A stretch of 37,338 bases of DNA from Thermoplasmata archaeon (GCA_003555395.1 PWHU01000046.1:1-37338), one strand, 5' to 3'. Shown: positions 7,588 to 16,223, numbered from the stretch's first letter. The notes: generated by a model from the letters alone, not told the origin. Numbers and translations are program-made.

Positions 7588-8520
7588 ATGGATGAATTGG
7601 ATGAGTATTTGATAGTTCTGAATAAGGATGAAGATAGTGTTTCAATAATAGACCTGGAAAAAAGAGAAGAAATTAGGAGGGTAGAAACAGGACACAATCC
7701 ACACGAGATTGCAGTGACGCCTGACGGTAAAAAATCATACATCACTTGCTCTCTAGGAAACGAGATCAACGTTATGGATAACGAAGACTTCAAGATCGTA
7801 GATAAAATAGAGCACGGGGATTTTGAGTTCCCCCACGGCGTAGGATTGACCAAAGACGGGAGTAAGCTGTATGTAGCTTCCACCTACAGCAGTATGATCT
7901 TCATAATAGACACTTCTACGGACAAGATCAAGAAGCATTTCCCAACCTATCAAGAACATTCCCATATGATCACTTTCTCCGAAGACGAGAATAAAGTTTA
8001 CGTACCTAACATAGGAAGCGATAACATCACAGTGATAGACGTCGAAAAGGAAAAAGTGGTCAATCATTTCCCAGTAGGTGAAGGACCTGAAGGCACCGCC
8101 TTTCATTCCGAGAGCGAAATGCTTTATGTAGCTAACCAGAAAGATGGAACCTTGTATGTTATCGACGCTGATATGTACGAAGTGGAGTACAAAAGAAGGC
8201 TCGGAACAACGCCCATCAGGATAATTTTCTCACCAGACGAAAAGTACGCTTTCATCCCTAACAGGGAATCCAACGATGTTTCTGTAGTAAAAACGGATTT
8301 TGACCGTGATGGAGATAAAGTTCCCTGGGAGATGAAAAGGATACCTGTTGGAGTATGGCCTGGAGGTGTCGTCTTCGATCATTCGGGCGAAAAAGCGTAC
8401 GTTGCAAATAACAAAACAAACGATATCTCCATCATCGATGTTAAAAAATTGGAAGAAAAACCTGAACGTATAGACGCGGGCATACATCCAGACGGGATCG
8501 CCTATCTGCGGAAAAAATAG
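7588..8520 (+). CDS. YVTN-type beta-propeller protein, cytoplasmic
   Basis: The 310-aa product is built of repeats of about 40 residues carrying the YVTN/YVAN signature: KLYVAST, KVYVPNIGSDNITVIDV, LYVANQKDGTLYVIDA, KYAFIPNRESNDVSVV and KAYVANNKTNDISIIDV. This is the fold of YncE-like and archaeal surface-layer propellers, most likely with seven blades. There is no signal peptide or membrane helix, so unlike many YVTN proteins it appears cytoplasmic. The ligand or partner is unknown; such propellers are usually binding scaffolds. The ATG at 7588 has TTGAGGT (7575-7581) as its SD. It stands alone on the plus strand. Confidence 0.85.
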   Translation: MDELDEYLIVLNKDEDSVSIIDLEKREEIRRVETGHNPHEIAVTPDGKKSYITCSLGNEINVMDNEDFKIVDKIEHGDFEFPHGVGLTKDGSKLYVASTYSSMIFIIDTSTDKIKKHFPTYQEHSHMITFSEDENKVYVPNIGSDNITVIDVEKEKVVNHFPVGEGPEGTAFHSESEMLYVANQKDGTLYVIDADMYEVEYKRRLGTTPIRIIFSPDEKYAFIPNRESNDVSVVKTDFDRDGDKVPWEMKRIPVGVWPGGVVFDHSGEKAYVANNKTNDISIIDVKKLEEKPERIDAGIHPDGIAYLRKK

Positions 8521-8544
8521 TCTTTGTTGAAAAGAACAGCTATA

Positions 8545-9411
8545 TCATCTTAACGCTTTTACCATGAACAGACAAGGATTGCCTTCATCCCATAGAGTAG
8601 GTAGCTCCTCCAACGGTATGAATCCCCTGGATCGATAGAACGCTCTAGTCTTTCTATAACCTTGGTCGGGATGAGACGGCGCTAGAGTTTTAACAGTGAG
8701 GTACTTCTTTCCCTGATCTTCAGCTTCATCTTCTATCTCCTCGACCAGCCTCTTCCCTATACCTCTACCTTGAAGTTCTTCACGCACACCCACTACGTAG
8801 ATCTCGCCGGTGAATTCGTTGTGGTCTTTTAGAGCTATAAAGCCCACGACCGTGGTCCCTATTCTAGCGGATACAAAATACATGTCTCTAACTTTTCTAA
8901 TATGATCCCCTACGGCTTTCTCAATGCCGAAATATTCAGTAAGTTCATCTAATATCTTTTTACAAATATCGCTTTTCACATCCGGATCATCCTCTTCTTG
9001 GAATTGAACAAATCGGAATACATCTTCATCGACGCGATCGTGCATCTTCTGGCATCTTTCTATCCACAACTCTTTGAACTTTCCCTCTTCTACTATCCTA
9101 TCTTTTAGATCCGCAATAGATTCCAAACCTTCCTTTTCACACCAATCAACACAGATCAAGTATTCCAGCCAGTCCATATCCTCTTTGTCTTCATAGACTT
9201 CGACTTCGTGTTCCCCTCTTTTCCAGAGTGTAAAAGCTCGGTGATGACCGTCGGTAAAAAAGAGCTTATCACCGATATATTTGACCGGCAGCGGACCTAT
9301 ATCTACTTTGTTTTCTTCTACATATTTCAACCTTTGAGAACTGAGATACAGCTCGCTGGGCAGGATCTTCGATAATTTGATCCATCTTTTCTCTTTTTCA
9401 TTCTCTTCCAT
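8545..9411 (-). CDS. ParB/sulfiredoxin-like domain fused to a GNAT acetyltransferase
   Basis: The 288-aa product has two domains. Residues about 9-80 look like a ParB/Srx-fold domain (WIKLSKILPSE, then FTDGHHRAFTLWKRG with DGHHR at 54-58). The DGHHR form occurs in ParB-like nucleases and in ParB-fold serine kinases. A helical linker (about 80-175) leads to a C-terminal GNAT domain with the acetyl-CoA motif VREELQGRGIGKRLVEEIED. The substrate of either half is unknown. I start it at the ATG at 9411; an in-frame TTG at 9435 would add eight hydrophobic residues. It is the last gene after eL20-pfdA-ftsY, 26 nt after the ftsY stop. Confidence 0.75.
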   Translation of the reverse strand: MEENEKEKRWIKLSKILPSELYLSSQRLKYVEENKVDIGPLPVKYIGDKLFFTDGHHRAFTLWKRGEHEVEVYEDKEDMDWLEYLICVDWCEKEGLESIADLKDRIVEEGKFKELWIERCQKMHDRVDEDVFRFVQFQEEDDPDVKSDICKKILDELTEYFGIEKAVGDHIRKVRDMYFVSARIGTTVVGFIALKDHNEFTGEIYVVGVREELQGRGIGKRLVEEIEDEAEDQGKKYLTVKTLAPSHPDQGYRKTRAFYRSRGFIPLEELPTLWDEGNPCLFMVKALR

Positions 9412-9437
9412 GTTCAAAATAAAGTATAGAAACAAGT

Positions 9438-10379
9438 TCAGCCGTTGAAAAGTCTGTTAGTCATCCATCTAGCGTTGAACTCGACGAGGTCACTGTAATC
9501 CTCGCCGGTCCCAACGAATAGCATCGGCCTTCCCACTGCGTGCCCTATGGATAATGCTGCGCCTCCTTTAGCGTCGGCGTCGATTTTGGTTAAGATCACA
9601 CCGTCTATGCCTACGGACTTTTCGAACTCTTTAGCCTGTTCTACGGCGTCGTTACCTGCTAGAGCATCGCCTACGAAGATTATCATATCTGGTTCTGCAA
9701 CCCTCTTGATCTTCTCCATCTCGTTCATCAAATTTTGATTGGTCTGCATCCTGCCCGCCGTATCGATCAGAACAACGTCCTTACCCCTTGCTTCAGCATG
9801 TTCCAGAGCATCATATGCAACGGCAGCCGGGTCACTGCCTTTAGAATGCTTTATCACTTTCACGCCGAGGTTGTCGCCGTGCTGCTGTATCTGTTCTAGG
9901 GCTCCGGCTCTAAAAGTATCTGAAGCTGCGAGAACACAACTGTAATCTTGATCCAGCATCCTTTTAGCTATCTTTGCGATGGTCGTAGTTTTACCGGTCC
10001 CGTTCACTCCGACGAACATTATAGAAAAGGGTTTATCCGCCTTTTCGATCTCTTCGTCGAAGTCGATCTCTTCGACTTTAAGTGCGGATCTAACCGCTTT
10101 TTTTAAACTAGCTTCGACGACCTCTTTCATCTCGTACTTCCGGCTTATCTTCTCCCCTACAAGATCTTCCTTGACAGTTTCCTGGATCTCTTCAGCAACC
10201 GGTAAAGCCACATCGGCCTCTAGAAGAGATACTTTCAGATCCCAAAGGATGTCTTCTATCTTACTCTCTTTTATCTTCGAGCCCCATCCGTCGACAAAGG
10301 CTTCTTCCGGTGACTCCCCCACCTCCTTTTTGCTAGATTTCGTCAATCCGGATAACTTATCTTTTAATTTCTCAAACAT
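9438..10379 (-). CDS. ftsY: Signal recognition particle receptor FtsY
   Basis: The 313-aa SRP GTPase is the membrane receptor that docks SRP-ribosome complexes at the translocon. An N-terminal helical N domain (about 1-115) is followed by the G domain. G1 is GVNGTGKTTT at 124-133, the DTFRAGA motif is at 154-160, then DTAGR (G3), TKIDADAKGGAALS (G4 and closing loop) and GRPMLFVGTGE near the end. The N-terminal acidic A domain of many bacterial FtsY proteins is very short, as usual in archaea. It lies downstream of prefoldin alpha (47-nt gap) in the common archaeal cluster eL20-pfdA-ftsY. Confidence 0.96.
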   Translation of the reverse strand: MFEKLKDKLSGLTKSSKKEVGESPEEAFVDGWGSKIKESKIEDILWDLKVSLLEADVALPVAEEIQETVKEDLVGEKISRKYEMKEVVEASLKKAVRSALKVEEIDFDEEIEKADKPFSIMFVGVNGTGKTTTIAKIAKRMLDQDYSCVLAASDTFRAGALEQIQQHGDNLGVKVIKHSKGSDPAAVAYDALEHAEARGKDVVLIDTAGRMQTNQNLMNEMEKIKRVAEPDMIIFVGDALAGNDAVEQAKEFEKSVGIDGVILTKIDADAKGGAALSIGHAVGRPMLFVGTGEDYSDLVEFNARWMTNRLFNG

Positions 10380-10426
10380 ATTTACATCTGATCAAAGTGT
10401 GAATTCGCCTTCATGGCCTGCTGATC

Positions 10427-10897
10427 CTAACGTAAGACCTGTCCGCCGCCTTGTTGCTGTTCCTGCTGCTTTCTCTGCAGTTCCTGATATTCCTGTCTGA
10501 CCTCATTTTCAAGTTCGTCTGCGCTCTCGTTCAATTCATCTATATCTTCCTGAAGTTCCTGCTTTTCGTCTCCGATCTTATCCTTCTTTCTATCGATTAT
10601 CTCCAATGCGTCTTCTATTTCCCTTTCGGCCGAAAGTTCGGCACCGAGCCCTATCAAGACCTGTTCGTTGTTGCTGACTTCAGTATATATATAGGAATCG
10701 GCCCCTACAGGTACCAAAACTTCTGCACCCTCGTCTTCTTTTTTGTAGTTCTCCATTGTCTTTTTGGCTTCGTCGTGTCTTTTGATCTTTTCGTTCAATA
10801 ACTCTTTCTGCTGCTGCAGAGCTTCCACTTGATTCCTCATTGCTTCCAAGGTCGATACTTTTTGCTGTAACTCATGTTGGTTAACCACTCTATTCAT
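10427..10897 (-). CDS. pfdA: Prefoldin alpha subunit
   Basis: The 156-aa product has long N- and C-terminal coiled coils (about 5-55 and 95-150) around the beta-hairpin core, where VPVGADSYIYTEV is the typical prefoldin alpha segment. Two alpha and four beta subunits make the jellyfish-shaped chaperone that passes unfolded proteins to the thermosome. The C-terminus is unusually Gln-rich (RKQQEQQQGGGQ). The ATG at 10897 overlaps the eL20 stop by four bases (ATGA) and has a strong GGAGG-type SD just upstream, so it is translationally coupled to eL20. Confidence 0.95.
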   Translation of the reverse strand: MNRVVNQHELQQKVSTLEAMRNQVEALQQQKELLNEKIKRHDEAKKTMENYKKEDEGAEVLVPVGADSYIYTEVSNNEQVLIGLGAELSAEREIEDALEIIDRKKDKIGDEKQELQEDIDELNESADELENEVRQEYQELQRKQQEQQQGGGQVLR

Positions 10898-11133
10898 GCC
10901 TCCTTTTCAATCTTGGTTCTTATCAAATAATCCTCTACTTCGTCCTCGCTTACTTCCTCGGTAGCGTAGATCTTTATGTTCGTTCTCTTAGTACGGTGCT
11001 TACTACCAAACAGTGAGTAGACTTTCTCTATGGCTTCTTCTCTCGTCTCGCTTATGATCTCTTTGGAAAAGCGCTGGAACTCTCCTTTCCTTTTTCCCAT
11101 TCTGAATTTTCCCTTTACTCTGTGTACTTTCAT
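10894..11133 (-). CDS. rpl18a: Large-subunit ribosomal protein eL20 (L18a/LX)
   Basis: The 79-aa archaeal eL20 is made of the single N-terminal domain of the eukaryotic protein: [13 protein letters not shown], then [19 protein letters not shown] and [20 protein letters not shown]. It is a structural component of the 50S subunit. The frame opens at a GTG (11142), but GGTGA there is an SD site six bases before the ATG at 11133, which I take as the start. A TTTTTAATACC TATA-like element at about 11184-11194 would give a short leader containing this SD. It is the first gene of the eL20-pfdA-ftsY operon and divergent from eL15. Confidence 0.94.
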   Translation of the reverse strand: MKVHRVKGKFRMGKRKGEFQRFSKEIISETREEAIEKVYSLFGSKHRTKRTNIKIYATEEVSEDEVEDYLIRTKIEKEA

Positions 11134-11236
11134 ACGATTCACCTTGTATAAGGATTATAACAGTAGCCAATTATGGGAGTGGTATTAAAAATTACCCCCG
11201 TACCTGTTTACCGTTTGATTTAAGTTCTTACACAAC

Positions 11237-11245
11237 TAATATATA
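11237..11245 (+). promoter_or_regulatory. TATA box of the eL15 gene
   Basis: TAATATATA places transcription near 11267, about 75 nt before the ATG at 11343. Any start codon at 11250 would lie upstream of this transcript, so the longer reading of eL15 is unlikely. Confidence 0.5.
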
Positions 11246-11267
11246 CTACATGCATGTAAAAGTTAGC

Positions 11268-11342
11268 CAAGTCGCGGGGTATGACCCGCAGGAGATGTGC
11301 CCTATTCAGGGTGAATCCATAAACGAGAAGAACGTGATAAAT
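11268..11342 (+). promoter_or_regulatory. Structured 5' leader of the eL15 mRNA
   Basis: The leader can fold into two hairpins: GCGGG-GTATGA-CCCGC (11274-11289) and CCCT-ATTC-AGGG (11300-11311). These precede the SD-like GTGAT at 11334-11338 and the ATG at 11343. Most genes in this window have leaders of 0-30 nt, so this one is long. A role in autoregulation by the ribosomal protein is possible but unproven. Confidence 0.4.
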
Positions 11343-11969
11343 ATGTCTGAAGAATTCAGCGGCGAAGAAAAAGAAGAAGAGACTGTCGAAACGCATCCGA
11401 GCATGTACAAGTACATCGAAAAGGCCTGGGAAAAGCCAAAAGAAGGTTTTTTGAAGGAACTCCAGCGCAATCGTTTAAAGAGATGGAGAAGAGAAGACAA
11501 TTTCATAAGGATAGATAGGCCAACTAGATTAGACAAGGCTCGAAAATTGGGCTACAAAGCAAAGCAGGGTTTTGTTCTTGCAAGGGCCAAGGTGAGAAGA
11601 GGTAACCTAAGAAAATCTAGACCCACCGGCGGCAGAGGACCTAGACGCATGGGTGTCAAGAAGATCACGCCCAAAAAGAACCTCCAGTGGATCGCGGAGG
11701 AAAGGACCTCGAAAAAATATCCCAATCTGAGAGTTCTGAACTCTTACTGGGTAGGAGAGGACGGCCGGAACAAGTACTTCGAAGTCATAATGGTGGACCC
11801 GGACCATCCTTCTATCAAGAACGACTCCGATATAAATTGGATCTGTGATCAAAAACAAAAAGGCAGGGCTTTCCGTGGAAAAACCTCAGCCGGTAAAAAG
11901 TCTAGAGGGCTGAGGAGCAGGGGAAAAGGCGCAGAAAAATCAAGACCTTCCGAAAGCAAAAAGAGCTGA
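11343..11969 (+). CDS. rpl15e: Large-subunit ribosomal protein eL15
   Basis: The 208-aa product begins with an acidic 19-residue extension and then the standard eL15 start, [15 protein letters not shown]. The core follows: [42 protein letters not shown]-like basic segments and [21 protein letters not shown] Lys/Arg/Ser-rich tail ends with GLRSRGKG. eL15 is a core 50S protein buried in 23S rRNA. I chose the ATG at 11343, which has GTGAT upstream; the open frame extends back to 11250, but that extension has no family similarity and overlaps the leader hairpins. It ends directly against the convergent NOG1 gene. Confidence 0.93.
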   Translation: MSEEFSGEEKEEETVETHPSMYKYIEKAWEKPKEGFLKELQRNRLKRWRREDNFIRIDRPTRLDKARKLGYKAKQGFVLARAKVRRGNLRKSRPTGGRGPRRMGVKKITPKKNLQWIAEERTSKKYPNLRVLNSYWVGEDGRNKYFEVIMVDPDHPSIKNDSDINWICDQKQKGRAFRGKTSAGKKSRGLRSRGKGAEKSRPSESKKS

Positions 11970-13031
11970 TCAGAACTCTTTGTCCTCCCCGCCAAATTCG
12001 GGAAAAGGCCTTGAAGGAGCTTCGTCGGCTTCGGTGAAAAACTCCAGATCATCATCTTCTATGTCCTCTACAGGATATCTTTTATTCAGTATACTCTTTA
12101 TCTTTTCCTTGAGTTCTTCAAGATTATCCTCTTTCAAAGCCGATATCTTCAGCCTGTCCGTCTCGCTCTCCTGTATATCCATCTTGTTTTCTACTTCGAT
12201 CAACCCTATTTCCGACATATCCTCTTTGATCTCTTGACAGAGCTTTTCCTGCTTCTCCATGGGATAGCCACATGTTTCCGTAGGATCGTAAAGAAAGACG
12301 ATAACATCGGCAAGACTCTCTATAGCTTTAACCGCCTGCAATTCTATCTCATTTCTTTCCTCCTTAGGACGATCAAGCATACCAGGAGTGTCGAGCAGCT
12401 GGCATTTTTGATAACCTAAGTAAAAATGGCCTATGCCCACTTCTTTGGTCGTGAACGGATAGGTAGCGATCTTAGGTTTACCGCTTGATATCTTGGAAAC
12501 CAGCTCCGATTTCCCCACGTTAGGGTATCCTGCTACCACCACAGTCGGTTCTTCCGTTCGAATATCCGGCAGTGAATTCAATTTTTTCCTAGCCGCCTCT
12601 AGAAACTTTAACTCCCCGTTCACCTGCTTCAGAAAAGAGTCGGTTCTGGCATAGGCTTTCCTCCTGATCCTCTCTATCTCGTCCAAGTCATCTTCGGAAA
12701 CGACTTCTCTAGCGGCCTCCATCATCGTTCTTTTCACCCTCCGTTTGGCCCAGTTTATGGCCCCGATGCTCCTCTTGAAATCGTCGAGACCGATGGTGAT
12801 ATCTATGATTTCACGATAAAATTCAGGCAACGCTTCCAAAGTTGGAAATTCATCTTCGTATCGCCCTATGGTATCTTCTATGGTATGAGCAATAGAATTT
12901 AATTTCGCTGAGACCGTTTTCTTTTTCCTCTCGATAGGCGTATTTCCTCTTTTGGTCTTTTTAGAAGCCCGTCCAAAGGCCTTGTCTAATAGCTGTTCGG
13001 CGTTCAGCACAGGTGTTATCTTGAAATCCAT
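11970..13031 (-). CDS. NOG1-family GTPase (ribosome-biogenesis GTP-binding protein)
   Basis: The 353-aa product has an N-terminal helical NOG1-type domain (about 1-155) and then an OBG/NOG1 GTPase domain. The G1 motif GYPNVGKSE is at 168-176, the switch region carries YPFTTK, G3 is DTPGM at 214-218, G4 is NKMD and G5 is SALKED. NOG1 proteins act in maturation of the large ribosomal subunit, which fits its position against eL15. The C-terminus is acidic. The frame opens upstream at 13112, but the first 27 codons look non-coding, so I use the ATG at 13031. A TTTTTAATACTTTT element at about 13078-13091 may serve both this gene and the divergent FKBP gene. Confidence 0.9.
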   Translation of the reverse strand: MDFKITPVLNAEQLLDKAFGRASKKTKRGNTPIERKKKTVSAKLNSIAHTIEDTIGRYEDEFPTLEALPEFYREIIDITIGLDDFKRSIGAINWAKRRVKRTMMEAAREVVSEDDLDEIERIRRKAYARTDSFLKQVNGELKFLEAARKKLNSLPDIRTEEPTVVVAGYPNVGKSELVSKISSGKPKIATYPFTTKEVGIGHFYLGYQKCQLLDTPGMLDRPKEERNEIELQAVKAIESLADVIVFLYDPTETCGYPMEKQEKLCQEIKEDMSEIGLIEVENKMDIQESETDRLKISALKEDNLEELKEKIKSILNKRYPVEDIEDDDLEFFTEADEAPSRPFPEFGGEDKEF

Positions 13032-13123
13032 ATCTGCCTTTACTCCGAAGGTGATGAATAAGGTTAACGGTCGGGCGAAAAGTATTAAAAAGGAGTGAGT
13101 TTTACACCCCATAGGTGCTCCAA

Positions 13124-13933
13124 ATGCAAGAAGGAGATCTAATTTACGTGGATTATGATATCTGGATAATGCCAGATGAAGAAGACGAAGAACCCCTCCT
13201 CTTCGATACTACCGACGATGAGAAGGCCAAGGAGAATGATATATATGAAGAGGGTGAGATTTATGGTGCTAGACCCATCCTATTGGGTGGTGGGCATTTA
13301 ACAGAGGGTTTTGAAGAAGCTCTGATGGAAAAAGGAGTCGATGAAGAAGATTCAGTGGAGGTGCCTCCCGAAAAGGGCATAGGTATGCGGGATCCCGAAA
13401 ACATCGAACTCTTCAGCAGAAGGGAGATGAAGAGAAGAGACATCGACCCGGTTGAAGGTAAAGAAGTCGAGATCGATAATCGACGCGGAACCATCATCCA
13501 AGCCACCGCAGGTAGGGTGAGAATAGACTTCAACCATCCTCTCGCCGGTAAGACCTTGAAATACGATTTCAAGATCGTCGATAAACCAGAAAGTCTGGAA
13601 GAGATAGCTGAAGGCATATTGATAATGGACTATAATGACAGCGATTTCAAGGTGAAAGAAACCGAGGACGGATTAGATATCACACTACCAGAACAATGCA
13701 AGTATGATCAAAACTGGTTCGTGGCAAAATACAGGGTCGTAGGCGACTTGAGAGATCATCTAGACGTCAAACGGATAAGGTTCATAGAAGAGTACGTACA
13801 AGATGAGGACGAAGGAGATATCGAAGAGGAATTAGATGATCTGGAGGATGAGGATCTGCTTGATGACGAAGAAAGCGATGGATCAGAGGAAGAAGAACAG
13901 GAAGAGGACGAAAGTGAAGACAGCGAAGAATAA
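13124..13933 (+). CDS. FKBP-type peptidyl-prolyl cis-trans isomerase (SlyD-like) with acidic tail
   Basis: The 269-aa product has an N-terminal split FKBP domain (MQEGDLIYVDYDIW, then GGGHLTEGFEEALMEKGVDEE) with an inserted flap (PENIELFSRREMKRRDIDP) and the closing TAGRVRIDFNHPLAGKTLKY segment. This is the archaeal/SlyD type, a proline isomerase with chaperone activity. A C-terminal domain of about 70 residues and then about 45 nearly all-acidic residues follow. The frame opens at a GTG (13115), but GGTG at 13114-13117 is the SD for the ATG at 13124. It is divergent from NOG1 and shares its promoter gap. Confidence 0.92.
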   Translation: MQEGDLIYVDYDIWIMPDEEDEEPLLFDTTDDEKAKENDIYEEGEIYGARPILLGGGHLTEGFEEALMEKGVDEEDSVEVPPEKGIGMRDPENIELFSRREMKRRDIDPVEGKEVEIDNRRGTIIQATAGRVRIDFNHPLAGKTLKYDFKIVDKPESLEEIAEGILIMDYNDSDFKVKETEDGLDITLPEQCKYDQNWFVAKYRVVGDLRDHLDVKRIRFIEEYVQDEDEGDIEEELDDLEDEDLLDDEESDGSEEEEQEEDESEDSEE

Positions 13934-13992
13934 AACACAAAAAAACCTTTTAACTTTCTTTAATCACCTAGTACTATTTGGTCGGGAGTAAT

Positions 13993-14214
13993 ATGGGGAT
14001 AAAAGTCACTTTGAGAGAATGGATAATACTACTTATCATGTTCAGCGTATTTATAGCTATAACAGGAGTTTTGATCACTTTTTATTTTGATATCCCGGGC
14101 CCTCTTGTGATGATGGTCGTTCTGATCGTCGTGTTCGTAGCCTTTAAGCTTTACAAGTGGAATAAAGAAGATACTGTCGATCACGAAGAAGACGACCTAA
14201 ATCAAGAGGAGTGA
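13993..14214 (+). CDS. Small two-helix membrane protein of unknown function
   Basis: The 73-aa product is not recognised as a named family. Two hydrophobic helices at about 9-31 and 36-56 (WIILLIMFSVFIAITGVLI; GPLVMMVVLIVVFVAFKLY) are followed by an acidic cytoplasmic-type tail. The ATG at 13993 has GGGAG (13984-13988) close upstream; an in-frame TTG at 13978 is less likely. It follows the FKBP gene by about 60 nt, a gap holding TTTTAACTTTC, which could be a TATA or a T-rich termination signal. Its last codons overlap the convergent membrane-protein gene by 18 nt. Confidence 0.65.
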   Translation: MGIKVTLREWIILLIMFSVFIAITGVLITFYFDIPGPLVMMVVLIVVFVAFKLYKWNKEDTVDHEEDDLNQEE

Positions 14215-15978
14215 AAAAAGCACTAGTATGATGAAGAACCCAGCCTTTATCACTCTTTTATCTTCTAGAAGGTAAAACCATGCTGTAGTACCTACGGATA
14301 AAGATATTATCAAAATCAGAGACAGTAAAGAGAAATTGAAGATTAGGGGGAAGAGTAAGAGCGGAACGATAAAAGCGGTATAAAGTTTGCTAGGATCGGT
14401 ATCGGGGACCATCTCGGATATCTTAGACCAAAAGTGTGTTTTAGAAACGCTGAAAAGAGATAGAAAAACCATACCGATAACTACCCAGAGTAAGATAACA
14501 AAAGTCTCGGATGTGATAGGAGGTGTTCTAAGAACTGTTTCATTGGAAGCGTATATCCACTCTCCTTCCGCGTGTTCAAGTATGAAAGCCACCCATGAAC
14601 CAGGCGTGTAATAGCCGATCAAAAAGGCTAAAGCGGCAAGCGTTCCGCCTTTGAACATCCCATTATACCTGTTTTTAGCTGATGTTGAAGAGAAGATCAA
14701 GGATAAAACTATCCAGATCAAAGCCAATATGAGAGTCCACCATCCTAAAACAAAGGCTATAAAAAGGGCACTTAACGCATATCCTGAAGCTAGTTGCTTG
14801 TAATGATATTTTGGAATTTCCCCGTTGGAAAGTGGATTATCTCTTACTTCATCTCTATCGTAAGCAAAAATTTCATCGATCAAAAATGAAAATTGAGAAA
14901 GGAAAAAAATTGCTACGAAACAAAATAATACGTATTGTACATGTAATATATGGAACGGATCAATTGCCCACCCCTGAGAGAAGTCACCGTCAATCAGGTG
15001 TAGAGAAGCTACCCCTATAAAACCTGCAGAGATCAGCAATGAGGAATCTAAAATAGGTATGCTCTTTAGCATCTTTAAGAGGGATTTTCTATAGCTGATA
15101 TACAACGATACGAACGCTACCAAAGCGCCGACCGCGAGAAAAACGAATCCAAAAAATAGATTGCTTTGATTGTACGCTAAATTTTGTGCTAGACCCATTC
15201 TAGGACCGACTGGAAAAACTTCCGCTTGTCTGTATCCGTGGGTAAAGAAAAACTCGTAATATTTCGCACCTACAGTGAACGAAAAGGTATCGAACAGAAC
15301 GATACTTTCGGGTTCTATCCTTATGATCCATTGGAGAGTTCCTATGATCCAGTAGGTGATCAACAATCCGTAATATGTCAAAGCCGTGAGTACTAAAGAT
15401 GCAAAAAATGACCTAGTTTTCTTCTCACCTCCATCAAACAAAGCCCTCAATCGCCCGGGTAGATCATTCTTAAGAGCTACATATGCCAAGGCGGCGATGA
15501 TCATGGCAAAGAACATCACCATCTGCCCTGTACTGGCGATATCCTCTGGCCTGTGAAAAGGGTTCACGATAAGGCTCCTAAGCATCGGCAGCATTTCATC
15601 CATAGCTAGATATCCATATTGAGCTCCAATTTCAGGACCGTACTCTCCAAGGATAAAATAATCCACTATCGGTGGTATAAGAAGAAGCCAAAAACCTATC
15701 AATATCACATTCCATACTTTCCGTATAGGGGTTTTTCTATTTAAAGGATAGATCAGCAGATAGATGATCAAGGAACCCAATAAAAATTCAGGATAAGCGA
15801 CGAAAACGTAATGGGCCATCTCGTAAATGTTGTACCATCCATGATCCTTTATCAGCGAATCTAAAAAAGAGCGGAAGGCTCCTAAAAGAAAGATATATAT
15901 CAAAGCTGTGGAGAGTGTGAATCTATCTTTTTCGAGCCAATCTAATAATATATCTCTCAAGCTCTTTTCTTCTGTCAT
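14197..15978 (-). CDS. Large polytopic membrane protein with a degenerate UbiA-like segment
   Basis: The 593-aa product has roughly 14 predicted membrane helices. Residues about 300-460 look like the first half of a UbiA prenyltransferase. IDEIFAYDRDEVRDNPLSNG at 367-386 matches the layout of the UbiA motif (N-D-x-x-D-x-x-x-D then N-P-x-R-P-x-x-S-G), and after one more hydrophobic pair a KNRYNGMFKGG stretch sits where UbiA proteins carry a basic loop. The motif is altered: the expected N-D-x-x-D reads D-E-x-x-A. No second Asp-rich motif is visible. The N-terminal 290 residues are unlike anything I recognise. Catalytic activity is doubtful. It is convergent with the 73-aa gene and next to tRNA-Arg. 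Confidence 0.7.
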   Translation of the reverse strand: MTEEKSLRDILLDWLEKDRFTLSTALIYIFLLGAFRSFLDSLIKDHGWYNIYEMAHYVFVAYPEFLLGSLIIYLLIYPLNRKTPIRKVWNVILIGFWLLLIPPIVDYFILGEYGPEIGAQYGYLAMDEMLPMLRSLIVNPFHRPEDIASTGQMVMFFAMIIAALAYVALKNDLPGRLRALFDGGEKKTRSFFASLVLTALTYYGLLITYWIIGTLQWIIRIEPESIVLFDTFSFTVGAKYYEFFFTHGYRQAEVFPVGPRMGLAQNLAYNQSNLFFGFVFLAVGALVAFVSLYISYRKSLLKMLKSIPILDSSLLISAGFIGVASLHLIDGDFSQGWAIDPFHILHVQYVLFCFVAIFFLSQFSFLIDEIFAYDRDEVRDNPLSNGEIPKYHYKQLASGYALSALFIAFVLGWWTLILALIWIVLSLIFSSTSAKNRYNGMFKGGTLAALAFLIGYYTPGSWVAFILEHAEGEWIYASNETVLRTPPITSETFVILLWVVIGMVFLSLFSVSKTHFWSKISEMVPDTDPSKLYTAFIVPLLLFPLIFNFSLLSLILIISLSVGTTAWFYLLEDKRVIKAGFFIILVLFSLLLI

Positions 15979-16036
15979 CTGTACATGTAGATGAATTATG
16001 TAATAAATATTCTTTGCTCTGGACCAAAATCTGAAG

Positions 16037-16111
16037 CGGGCGTAGGGGGATTCGAACCCCCGTTCTACAGCTTAGGAGGCTGTCGCCATATCCAGACTAG
16101 GCCACACGCCC
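16037..16111 (-). tRNA. tRNA-Arg (anticodon CCT)
   Basis: The 75-nt minus-strand tRNA folds fully: acceptor GGGCGTG with TACGCCC, D stem GCC/GGC, anticodon stem ACAGC/GCTGT around loop CTCCTAA (anticodon CCT, reads AGG), and T stem GGGGG/CCCCC around TTCGAAT. The discriminator base is G and CCA is not encoded. There is no intron. A TTTTAATTATG TATA-like element lies about 35 nt upstream. Confidence 0.96.
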
Positions 16112-16223
16112 ACCATGTTATAAGATGCAAGAATGGAACTCATAATTAAAATTTTACTTGTGAAAAAGGTCAGTGTAAGTGAAGAGCACATAGATCCTTC
16201 GATAATCTCTTCCTCGAAAAGAT

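Noticed and set aside
11250-11342. 31-residue N-terminal extension of eL15
   Set aside because: It lies over the leader hairpins and upstream of the predicted transcript start, and eL15 proteins normally begin near SMYKYI.
13032-13112. 27-residue N-terminal extension of the NOG1 GTPase
   Set aside because: The residues have no family similarity and cover the promoter region shared with the FKBP gene.
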